Of a stretch of 64,000 nt of DNA, positions 59,001 to 64,000 are shown piece by piece (the stretch's first letter is position 1; each line of letters opens with the position of its first letter). This DNA is from Kitasatospora sp. MAP12-44 (GTDB lineage Bacteria > Actinomycetota > Actinomycetes > Streptomycetales > Streptomycetaceae), in the NCBI RefSeq assembly GCF_029892095.1, contig NZ_JARZAE010000004.1, forward strand, positions 7,812,001 to 7,876,000. Direction: 5' to 3'. The position numbers and the translations under genes are program-made. The notes under the pieces are model-generated. The model saw nothing but the letters and a program-made list of their open reading frames with translations, did no database searches and was not told where the DNA came from.

Positions 59001-62000
59001 TGGCTCGGCGACGACGCTTCTGCTTCCGCCTCCGCCTCCGCCGCCGCTGCCGGCTCGGCCGAAGCGCCGCGCCGGACCGCGATCCCGGTGATCCACCCGG
59101 AGCTGGCCGTCGCCGCCCTGCGGCAGGCCGTCGCCCGGCCCGCACCGGCGCTGGTGCTGCTCGACCTGCTTCAGCCGCAGCTCCTGGACACCCTGGTCGG
59201 CCTGCGCGGCAACCCGCTGCTCCGGGAGCTGCCCGCCGCCCGCGAGGCGATCGCGCACGCCGAAGCGGCTCGCCGCGAGGTCGCCTCGGCGGCCTCGGAA
59301 CTCGGGCAGCGCCTGCGCGCACTGCCCGAGGCCGAGCGCCTGGTGCTGCTCACCGACCTGGTGCGCACGCACGTCGCAGCCGTCCTCGGCTACGCCGATC
59401 GCTCGGCCATCGCGCCGGATCGCAAGTTCCGTGACCTCGGCTTCGACTCGCTGACCGCGATCGAGCTGCCCGGCCGTCTGAAGCTGGCCACCGGCCTGCG
59501 CCTCTCGGCCACCACCGTCTTCGACTACCCGACCTCCACCGTGCTGGCCGAGCATCTGCTCGCCGAACTGCTCGACGAGCAGGGCGAGTCGGACACGCCG
59601 TCCGTCCTGTCCCCGGTCGCCGACGACCCGATCGCCATCGTCGGCATGGCCTGCCGCCTGCCGGGCGGCGTGCGCTCCCCGCAGGAGCTGTGGGAGCTGG
59701 TCGCCCAGGGCCGCGACGGTATCGCGGGCTTCCCCGAGGACCGTGGCTGGGACCTGCGCACCCTGCAGGCCGGTGACCGGGACGGACGCGGGCGCAGCGC
59801 CACCCTGGAGGGCGGCTTCGTCCCCGGCGTTGCCGACTTCGATGCCGCATTCTTCGGGATCTCGCCGCGCGAGGCGCTGGCGATGGACCCGCAGCAGCGC
59901 CTGCTGCTCGAGACCTCCTGGGAGGCCTTCGAGCAGGCCGGCATCGCGCCCGAGCAGCTGGAGGGCAGCCGGACCGGCGTCTTCGTCGGCACCAACGGCC
60001 TGGACTACGCGACGCTGATGATGAACTCCCGCGAGGACATCGGCGGCCACGCCGGTACGGGCCTGGCCACCAGCGTGCTCTCCGGCCGGATCTCTTACAC
60101 GTTCGGCCTGGAGGGCCCGGCTGTCACGGTCGACACCGCCTGCTCCTCCTCCTTGGTCGCTCTGCACTGGGCCACCCAGTCGCTGCGCAACGGCGAGTGC
60201 TCGCTCGCGCTGGCCGGCGGCGTCACCGTGATGACCACACCGGTCAGCTTCGCCGGCTTCACCGTGCAGAACGGCCTTGCTTCGGACGGCCGTTGCAAGG
60301 CCTACTCGGACGCCGCCGACGGCACGAACTGGTCCGAGGGCGTGGGCGTCCTGGTGCTGGAGCGCCTGAGCGACGCGCGCCGCAACGGGCACGAGGTGCT
60401 GGCCGTGGTGCGCGGCTCCGCGGTCAACCAGGACGGCGCCTCCAATGGCATCACCGCCCCCAACGGCCCTTCCCAGCAGCGGGTGATCCGCCAGGCGCTG
60501 GCCGGCGCGGGCCTGACGGCCGCAGAGGTGGACGTCGTGGAGGGTCACGGCACCGGCACCTCGTTGGGCGACCCGATCGAGGCCCAGGCGCTGCTGGCCA
60601 CCTACGGTCAGAACCGCGAACGTCCGCTGCTGCTCGGCTCGTTGAAGTCCAACATCGGCCACACCCAAGCCGCCGCCGGGGTTGCCGGCATCATCAAGAC
60701 GGTGCTCTCGATGCGGCACGGCGTGCTGCCCAAGTCGCTGCACATCGACCGGCCGTCCACCCACGTGGACTGGACGGCCGGTTCGGTGGACCTGCTTACC
60801 GAGGCCAGGCCCTGGCCCGAGGTGGACCGGCCCTGGCGCGCGGGCGTGTCGTCCTTCGGGATCAGCGGGACCAACGCTCACACGATCATCGAGCAGGCCC
60901 CGGCGCTCGAGGAGTTGGAGCCGCCACAGCCGGTGCTCGCGCCGTCTGCCGTGCCGCAGGTCGTCTCCGGTAAGTCCGAGGCGGCCCTGGACGCCCAGCT
61001 GGGCCGCCTCGCCGCACTCGCCGACATCTCCGCCCTGGACGTGGGCCTCGCACTGGCCGCAGGCCGCACAAGCTTTGCTCACCGTGCGGTGCTGCTGGAC
61101 GGCGTGGAGGTCGCCCGCGGGGTGGCCTCGACCCGTCCGCTGGCCGTGCTGTTCTCCGGACAGGGCTCGCAACGGCTTGGCATGGGACGGGAGTTGTATG
61201 CCCGCTTCGCGGTCTTCGCCGAGACCTTCGACGCGGTGTGCGCGGAGTTCGACACGCCCGTGCGTGAGGTGGTGTGGGGCGAGGCCGAAGAGCTGCTGAA
61301 TCGGACGGACTTCGCCCAGGCCGGGCTCTTCGCGGTCGAGGTCGCACTCTTCCGGCTCGCTCAGTCCTGGGGCGTGCGACCGGACTTCGTGGCCGGTCAC
61401 TCGATCGGCGAGGTCGCGGCCGCGCACGTGGCGGGCGTCCTCTCGCTGGCCGACGCCTGCGCCCTGGTGGCCGCGCGCGGCCGGCTGATGCAGGCGCTGC
61501 CCGCCGGTGGTGCGATGGTGGCCGTCGAGGCGACCGAGGACGAGGTCCTGCCGCTGCTCGACGCCGCCGTCTCGATCGCCGCCCTCAACGGGCCGTCCTC
61601 GGTGGTGATATCCGGCGCCGAGGAGGCGGTGCAGCGGGTCCTGGCGCACTTCGCGGACCGCAAGAGCACCCGCCTGCGGGTCTCGCACGCCTTCCACTCG
61701 CCGCTGATGGACCCGATGCTCGCGGAGTTCCGTGAGGTCGTGAGCGGCCTCTCCTTCGCCGCACCGAGCATCCCGCTCATCTCCAACCTCACTGGCGAGA
61801 CGGCGACTTCGGAGGTCTCGACCCCGGAGTACTGGGTCCGCCACGTCCGTGAGGCCGTCCGCTTCGCCGACGGCGTGGCCGCGCTGTGCTCCCAGGGAGC
61901 AATGGCGTTCCTGGAGTTGGGCCCGGACGGAGTGCTCAGCGCGCTGGTCCGCCAGACCCTGGGGGACGACCAGGACTGCGTGGTCGCCCCGCTGCTGCGC

Positions 62001-64000
62001 AAGGACCGCCCGGAGGAGAGCGCGCTGCTCACCGCCCTCGCCCACCTGCACGTCGCGGGTGTCCCGGTCGACTGGACCCAGGCGTTCGCCGGCACCGGCG
62101 CCCGCCGGGTGGACCTGCCCACCTACGCCTTCCAGCACGAGCGCTACTGGCCGCGCCCGGCGGCGCTCTCGGGCGACGTCGGCTCGGTGGGCCTGGTCCC
62201 GGCCGAGCACCCGCTGCTCGGCGCCGCCGTCCCGCTGGCCGGCTCCGACGGGCTGCTCTTCACCAGCCGGCTCTCCACCCGGGTGCACCCGTGGCTGCTC
62301 GACCACCGGGTGGCCGGCACGCTGCTCTTCCCGGCCACCGGCTTTCTGGAGCTGGTGATCGCCGCCGGTGACCAGGTCGGCTGCGGCCGGGTGAAGGACT
62401 TCACGCTCGCCGAGCCGCTGCTGCTCACCGAGGGCGAGGACCCGGTCATCCAGGTCTGGGTGGGCGCCCCCGAGGCCGGCGGCGACCGGACGGTCAGCTG
62501 CTACGCCCGCTCCGGCGAGGCCGCCCCGAACGAGCCGTGGACGCGTTGCGCCACCGGCACGCTGAGCCCGGACGCCCCGGCGCCGCAGACCGTGACTGCC
62601 GCCTGGCCGCCGGCCGGCGCACTCGCCGTCGACCTGGACGGCTTCTACCGCGCCGGCGGCCCCGGCGCCGCCTTCCAAGGCCTGCGGGCGGCCTGGCTGC
62701 ACGGCGAGGACGTCGTGGCCGAGGTCGAACTCGCCGGCGAACCCGCCGAGGACGCCCGGTACTTCGGCATCCACCCGGCCCTGCTCGGCGCTGCCCTGCA
62801 CGCCGCCGCGCTGGTCGGCGTCGGCGACGAGGGGCTCACTCTGCTGCCGCACGCCTGGCAGGGCGTGTCGCTGCACGCGGGCGGCGCTGCGCTGCTGCGG
62901 GTGCGGCTGTCCCGGCTCGGCGACGACACCGTCTCGCTCACCGCGGTCGACGTCGAGGGCATGGCCGTACTGTCGGTGCAGTCGCTCGAACTGCGGGCCC
63001 CGGCCACCGCGCTCGCGGCGGGCGGCGGCGCTCGGGACCCGCTGTTCCGGGTCGAGTGGGTGCCGGCCGCTGTGGCCGAGTCGTCCCAGCCGGTGCGCTG
63101 CGTGGCGCTGGGCACCGACGGGTTCGACCTCGGCTCCTCGGTCGGCTCGCTGGCAGAACTTCCTTCGGACGTACCCGAGTTGGTCGTGGTGGCGCTGCCT
63201 GCCGTCGTCGACGACATCCCGGCGACCGTGCACGCGCAGACCGCCCGGGTCCTCGCTCTGGTCCAGGAGTGGCTGGCCGAGGACCGGTTCGCCGCCTCCC
63301 GGCTGCTCTTCGTGACCCGCGGCGCGATCCGCGGCGCGATCCGCGGCGCCGACGGCGACATCCTGCACGACCTCGCGGGCGGCGCAGCCTGGGGCCTGGT
63401 GCGCTCGGCCAACTCCGAACACCCCGACCGTTTCGCCTTGTTGGACATCGAGAAGGACGAGGACGTCAGCGCGGCGCTGCCCGCCCTGCGGGCCCCGCTG
63501 GCCGCCGGCGAGGCGCAGTTCGTGGTCCGCGAGGGCGTCCTGCGGGTGGGCCGGCTGGCCCGACTGGCCGGCCGGGCGACCGCGCCGGAGTGGAACCGCG
63601 AAGGCACCGTGCTGCTCACCGGTGGCACCGGTGCCCTCGGCCGCCACTTGGCCCGGCGCCTGGTCACCAGCGGCATGCGCCACCTGCTGCTGACCAGCAG
63701 GCGCGGTCCGGAGGCACCCGGCGCGGCCGAACTGGCGGACGAACTGCGCACATTGGGCGCCGAGGTGACGATCGCGGCCTGCGACACCGCCGACCGGGAG
63801 GCGACCGCGGCCCTGCTCGCGGCCGTCCCGGCCACCCGCCCGCTGACCGCCGTCGTGCACACCGCCGGTGTGCTCGACGACGGCATCGTCACCTCCCTGA
63901 CGCCGCAGCGGCTCTCGGACGTGCTGCGCCCGAAGGTCGACGCGGCCTGGAACCTGCACGAGTTGACCCGCGACCTCGATCTCGCCGCCTTTGTCACCTT
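50046..64000 (+). CDS. PKS3: type I polyketide synthase, at least three modules, cut by window edge
   Basis: The ATG at 50046 follows AAGGAAGG by 11 nt; the protein starts MSNDSKLVDYLKWVTADLHQ, a docking helix expected to meet the C-terminus of PKS2. The open frame continues to base 64000 (4651 codons seen). Order: KS-AT-DH(dead)-KR-ACP, KS-AT-KR(inactive)-ACP, KS-AT-DH(probably dead)-KR, ending inside the KR of the third module. No ER domain occurs. In nystatin the chain is finished by NysJ and NysK (modules 15-18 plus thioesterase). The count here already exceeds that, so either this protein ends the chain after module 11 or more modules follow. No thioesterase is in the window. Confidence 0.95.
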   Translation, partial: MSNDSKLVDYLKWVTADLHQTRQRLLEVESGQQEPIAIVGMACRLPGGVRSPEEFWQLLAEGRDGVSGFPTDRGWNLDALAGEGDGSSATIEGGFVDASAFDADFFGISPREALAMDPQQRLLLETSWEAFERAGIDPVALRGSRTGVFVGTAGVDYVGVVMGSDEDMEGHATTGLTASVLSGRVSYALGLEGPAVTLDTACSSSLVALHVAAHSLRAGECSMALAGGVTVLSTPMAFSGFSRQGGLASDGRCKAFADAADGTGWSEGVGVLVLERLSDARRNGHEILAVVRGSAVNQDGASNGLTAPNGPSQQRVIRQALASAGLSAAEVDAVEGHGTGTPLGDPIEAQALLATYGQERTDDRPLLLGSVKSNIGHTQAAAGVAGVIKTVMAMRHGVLPRTLHVDAPSTHVDWSAGEVKLVTEMVDWPETGRPRRAAVSAFGISGTNAHTIIEQAPPAEEAEDAESPSRTAGVVPWVVSGKSGEALDAQLAGLTAVAASSLDVGFSLAARTGFAHRAVVLDGVEVARGVAVERSLAVLFSGQGSQRLGMGGELYARFPVFAEAFDAVCAELDVSVPVREVVWGADEELLNRTDFAQAGLFAVEVALYRLVESWGVVPDFVAGHSIGEVAAAHVAGVLSLVDACALVAARGRLMQALPAGGAMVALQATEDEVLPLLGEFVSLAAVNGPSSVVISGTEDAVEAVRARFEGRKWTRLRVSHAFHSPLMDAMLDDFRAVLAELSFHAPKIPLVSNVTGALAVPELVCTPEYWVRHVREAVRFADGLAALTSEGASAFLELGPDGILTALVRDEDAVAAPALRKGRPEEAALFTGLARLHVAGVAIDWSQPFAGTGARRVDLPTYAFQHERYWPRAAVHVGDVTGAGLTPADHPLLGATVSLATSEGMLLTGRLSLNAHQWLADYSVDGVVVFPATGFLELAVRAGDQVGCDRVEEFTLTEPLVLSEDGAVAIQIWVSAPDASGARAVGFFSRAAGVVDGPWLEHASGVLVAGERVAEFDASVWPPRGAVVVDAEGLPGVRSVWRRSDEVFVEAGLTGDPARDAGRFGLHPALLASVLGTAGLAGLEPMPSSWSGVSLHAAGAALVRARLVKTGEDTVSLAVVDVEGAPVLSAESVTLSALPASLATAMGGSLDGLLRLEWVPAVGSRASAEVPRSLTLAADVVSLAEVGGDEAVVVVPVAGSGAVVESVHALTSRVLGLVREWLAEERFAGSRLVFVTRGAVCGEDLAGAAVWGLVRSAQSENPGRFLLVDVDSDAVLPLAEVLAAGEPQVVVRDGAVLVGRLARLGRSAGVTSWDPSGTVLVTGGTGGLGREVARHLVAKHGVRSLLLLSRRGLQAPGAVELVAELAALGAEATVTACDVADREALAAALAGVPLSAVVHTAGVLDDGVVTSLTPERLSTVLRPKVDAAWYLHELTEHLGLSAFVLFSSISGVMGSAGQGNYAAGNVFLDALAQYRRSRGLAGQSLAWGAWAQTTGMTGRLSEADMHRINSSGVPPLTVAQGLALLDTAMTVDAPFLVPLGRLATSGAAPMRGETPTMFRGLVRGGRRLAATAEGGAGTATALATRLYELRDAERVRHLVDLVRTEAAGVLGHASAQTIGAERDFHDLGLDSLTALELRNRLTAVTGLRLPATLVFDYPTPTVLAEHLLAALLDEHGDAAAPVVAAGLSDDPVVIVGMACRLPGGIASPEDLWDLVSEGREGIADFPTDRGWDLDMLLGGEPDARGRSATAKGGFLHGIGEFDAGFFGISPREALAMDPQQRLLLETSWEAIERSAIDPTTLRGSSTGVFVGTGGQDYLTLVMNSREDIEGHASTGLAASVVSGRISYTFGLEGPAVTIDTACSSSLVAMHLAAQSLRSGECSLALAGGVTVMSSSLGFPGFTRQGGLATDGRCKAFADAADGTGWSEGVGVLVLERLSDARRNGHEILAILCGSAINQDGASNGLTAPNGPSQQRVIRQALANAGLSAAEVDAVEGHGTGTTLGDPIEAQALLATYGQDRQRPLLLGSLKSNLGHTQAAAGVAGVIKMVLAMRHGVLPRTLHVDAPSTHVDWSAGEVELLTQAAQWPETDRPRRAAVSAFGISGTNAHVIVEQAPPLVVDEPAVLPGVVVPWTVSGKSEAALDAQLERLAALTDRSALDIGHALASSRTSFAHRAVLLDGVEAARGVADDRSLALLFSGQGSQRLGMGQELYARYPSFAKAFDAVCARLDKHLDRPLADVLRGTDEEALNQTAYAQAGLFAVEVALYRLLESWGVRPDFVAGHSIGEIAAAHVAGVFSLADACALVAARGRLMQALPTGGSMLALQATEDEVRPLLGEFVSLAAVNGPSAVVLSGTEEAVAGVLAHFADRKSTRLRVSHAFHSPLMDPMLDEFRAVVAELSFHAPKIALVSNLTGEPATAELLCTPDYWVRHVRETVQYADGIATLRSQGVSAFLEVGPGGVLAALTRQALGEQDCVVAATLRTDRPEESALLTGLAHLHVAGVRVDWTQAFAGTGARRVDLPTYAFQHERYWPETNPAPDWAGATAEDPLDAQFWAAVDGEDLDSLAADLDVDTDALGAVLPALSSWRRHRRDQSQLDALRFHESWKLLSGASAARPTGTWLVVAPARCADEEWTAAVLKAVGPDALCLNIEAPERTALAELLRQLPSTGTPFTGVLSLLAVEDVEDAVAPVTATAALLQALRDAEITAPLWCVTRDAVAVNRTEPLTALAQAGVWGLGRVAALEYPQQWGGLVDLPPMLDQRAVQRLAAVLAGLDGEDQVAVRPAGLYGRRLLPAPIGSPDAGWEPRGTVLITGGTGGRGAHLARWLAGAGAGHLLLLSRRGPQAPGAMELADELRASGTEVTVVACDAADREQLAAVLAAVPATQPLSAVVHAVGLVDDGVLDDLTPERFEAVHRAKVTAVLHLDELTRHQDLDAFVLFSSVAGAVGSPGRANIAAANAVLDALAQRRRAQGRPATSVAWGAWLGDDASASASASAAAAGSAEAPRRTAIPVIHPELAVAALRQAVARPAPALVLLDLLQPQLLDTLVGLRGNPLLRELPAAREAIAHAEAARREVASAASELGQRLRALPEAERLVLLTDLVRTHVAAVLGYADRSAIAPDRKFRDLGFDSLTAIELPGRLKLATGLRLSATTVFDYPTSTVLAEHLLAELLDEQGESDTPSVLSPVADDPIAIVGMACRLPGGVRSPQELWELVAQGRDGIAGFPEDRGWDLRTLQAGDRDGRGRSATLEGGFVPGVADFDAAFFGISPREALAMDPQQRLLLETSWEAFEQAGIAPEQLEGSRTGVFVGTNGLDYATLMMNSREDIGGHAGTGLATSVLSGRISYTFGLEGPAVTVDTACSSSLVALHWATQSLRNGECSLALAGGVTVMTTPVSFAGFTVQNGLASDGRCKAYSDAADGTNWSEGVGVLVLERLSDARRNGHEVLAVVRGSAVNQDGASNGITAPNGPSQQRVIRQALAGAGLTAAEVDVVEGHGTGTSLGDPIEAQALLATYGQNRERPLLLGSLKSNIGHTQAAAGVAGIIKTVLSMRHGVLPKSLHIDRPSTHVDWTAGSVDLLTEARPWPEVDRPWRAGVSSFGISGTNAHTIIEQAPALEELEPPQPVLAPSAVPQVVSGKSEAALDAQLGRLAALADISALDVGLALAAGRTSFAHRAVLLDGVEVARGVASTRPLAVLFSGQGSQRLGMGRELYARFAVFAETFDAVCAEFDTPVREVVWGEAEELLNRTDFAQAGLFAVEVALFRLAQSWGVRPDFVAGHSIGEVAAAHVAGVLSLADACALVAARGRLMQALPAGGAMVAVEATEDEVLPLLDAAVSIAALNGPSSVVISGAEEAVQRVLAHFADRKSTRLRVSHAFHSPLMDPMLAEFREVVSGLSFAAPSIPLISNLTGETATSEVSTPEYWVRHVREAVRFADGVAALCSQGAMAFLELGPDGVLSALVRQTLGDDQDCVVAPLLRKDRPEESALLTALAHLHVAGVPVDWTQAFAGTGARRVDLPTYAFQHERYWPRPAALSGDVGSVGLVPAEHPLLGAAVPLAGSDGLLFTSRLSTRVHPWLLDHRVAGTLLFPATGFLELVIAAGDQVGCGRVKDFTLAEPLLLTEGEDPVIQVWVGAPEAGGDRTVSCYARSGEAAPNEPWTRCATGTLSPDAPAPQTVTAAWPPAGALAVDLDGFYRAGGPGAAFQGLRAAWLHGEDVVAEVELAGEPAEDARYFGIHPALLGAALHAAALVGVGDEGLTLLPHAWQGVSLHAGGAALLRVRLSRLGDDTVSLTAVDVEGMAVLSVQSLELRAPATALAAGGGARDPLFRVEWVPAAVAESSQPVRCVALGTDGFDLGSSVGSLAELPSDVPELVVVALPAVVDDIPATVHAQTARVLALVQEWLAEDRFAASRLLFVTRGAIRGAIRGADGDILHDLAGGAAWGLVRSANSEHPDRFALLDIEKDEDVSAALPALRAPLAAGEAQFVVREGVLRVGRLARLAGRATAPEWNREGTVLLTGGTGALGRHLARRLVTSGMRHLLLTSRRGPEAPGAAELADELRTLGAEVTIAACDTADREATAALLAAVPATRPLTAVVHTAGVLDDGIVTSLTPQRLSDVLRPKVDAAWNLHELTRDLDLAAFVT
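50143..55060 (+). other. PKS3 module 9: KS-AT(malonyl)-DH(dead, chimeric)-KR(B-type)-ACP
   Basis: KS at about 50143-51410 with Cys codon 50649. AT at about 51650-52490 with Ser codon 51918 and HAFH: malonyl. DH at about 52690-53460 has Tyr for His (codon 52809) as in module 8, and Ala for Asp (53259) plus loss of the YGPxF block as in module 7; it reads as a fusion of those two. KR core at about 53990-54510 is B-type and intact. ACP Ser codon 54936 in GLDSL. It should leave a hydroxyl. Confidence 0.9.
55108..59585 (+). other. PKS3 module 10: KS-AT(malonyl)-KR(inactive)-ACP
   Basis: KS at about 55108-56380 with Cys codon 55629. AT at about 56620-57490 with Ser codon 56895 and HAFH: malonyl. 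There is no DH. KR core at about 58475-59010 has GGTGGRG, HAVG for HTAG, and Ile (codon 58914-58916) in place of the catalytic Tyr (GRANIAAANA). A ketone is predicted. An Ala/Ser run (59013-59052) enlarges the KR tail. ACP Ser codon 59448 lies in GFDSLTAIELPGRL, where the usual sequence is ELRNRL. Confidence 0.9.
59623..64000 (+). other. PKS3 module 11 (partial): KS-AT(malonyl)-DH(probably dead)-KR
   Basis: KS at about 59623-60890 with Cys codon 60141. AT at about 61140-61990 with Ser codon 61401 and HAFH: malonyl. DH at about 62185-63000 keeps the His (codon 62304, DHRVAGTLLFP), but the Asp is Gly (62787) and the YGP block reads PGAAF. KR starts near 63605 with GGTGALG and LDD (B-type) and is cut before its catalytic Ser and Tyr. 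A local GAIR repeat occurs near 63319-63342 in the linker. Confidence 0.88.

Noticed and set aside
42375..63000. ER domains in modules with DH+KR
   Set aside because: The stretch between DH and KR in modules 7, 8, 9 and 11 is only the KR structural linker; no enoylreductase motif or extra length is present.

Overview
The window is high-GC (roughly 72%) actinomycete DNA with Shine-Dalgarno-led genes, GTG starts and strong GC bias at third codon positions; a Streptomyces, Kitasatospora or similar host is the natural reading, but nothing here fixes the genus. About 53 kb of the 64 kb is one end of a modular type I polyketide synthase (PKS) cluster of the mycosamine-polyene macrolide kind.

Layout. 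1-4821 holds four minus-strand genes: a partial uncharacterised protein, a membrane-anchored alpha/beta hydrolase, a small lipoprotein, and a secreted putative metallopeptidase with Ig-like and C-terminal beta-sandwich regions. A 1.25 kb spacer with no credible gene follows, then a shorter paralogue of the secreted protein on the plus strand (6078-7007), closed by a strong terminator. A two-component system (OmpR-type regulator and HAMP histidine kinase, overlapping GTGA) occupies 7138-9392. These genes look like chromosomal flank rather than pathway genes.

The pathway part starts at 9589 with a GDP-mannose 4,6-dehydratase of the NysDIII/PimJ type (first step to GDP-mycosamine). A bidirectional terminator separates it from a small convergent gene resembling an AroQ chorismate mutase with a degenerate active site. 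That small gene diverges from three co-directional PKS genes: PKS1 (11341-39708, 9455 aa, six modules), PKS2 (39722-50009, two modules) and PKS3 (50046 to beyond the window end, at least three modules). Motifs close to the PimM-type PAS-LuxR operator of polyene clusters sit before the dehydratase gene and, twice, between the AroQ-like gene and PKS1.

How it works together. PKS1 matches the domain logic of NysI/AmphI (modules 9-14): module 1 has active DH+KR (last double bond of the polyene), module 2 leaves the hydroxyl expected to carry the sugar, module 3 has the only methylmalonyl-type AT (the branch that polyenes oxidise to a carboxyl), and module 5 has a KR without its catalytic Tyr (the ketone that closes the hemiketal). 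Modules 7-11 continue the polyol: DH domains of 7, 8, 9 and 11 are decayed, and KR10 has Ile for the catalytic Tyr, predicting a second ketone. Nystatin and amphotericin have four modules after this six-module protein; here there are at least five. If module 11 is the last, the carbonyl, branch and sugar fall at C15, C18 and C21, as in 38-membered candicidin-type heptaenes. Starter unit, polyene-forming modules, thioesterase, P450s and glycosyltransferase lie outside the window.

The most striking anomaly is a 4-bp tandem duplication (AGCC AGCC, 40166-40173) that frameshifts the first KS of PKS2. Modules 7-9 also show long near-identical blocks and chimeric domains, pointing to recent gene conversion.
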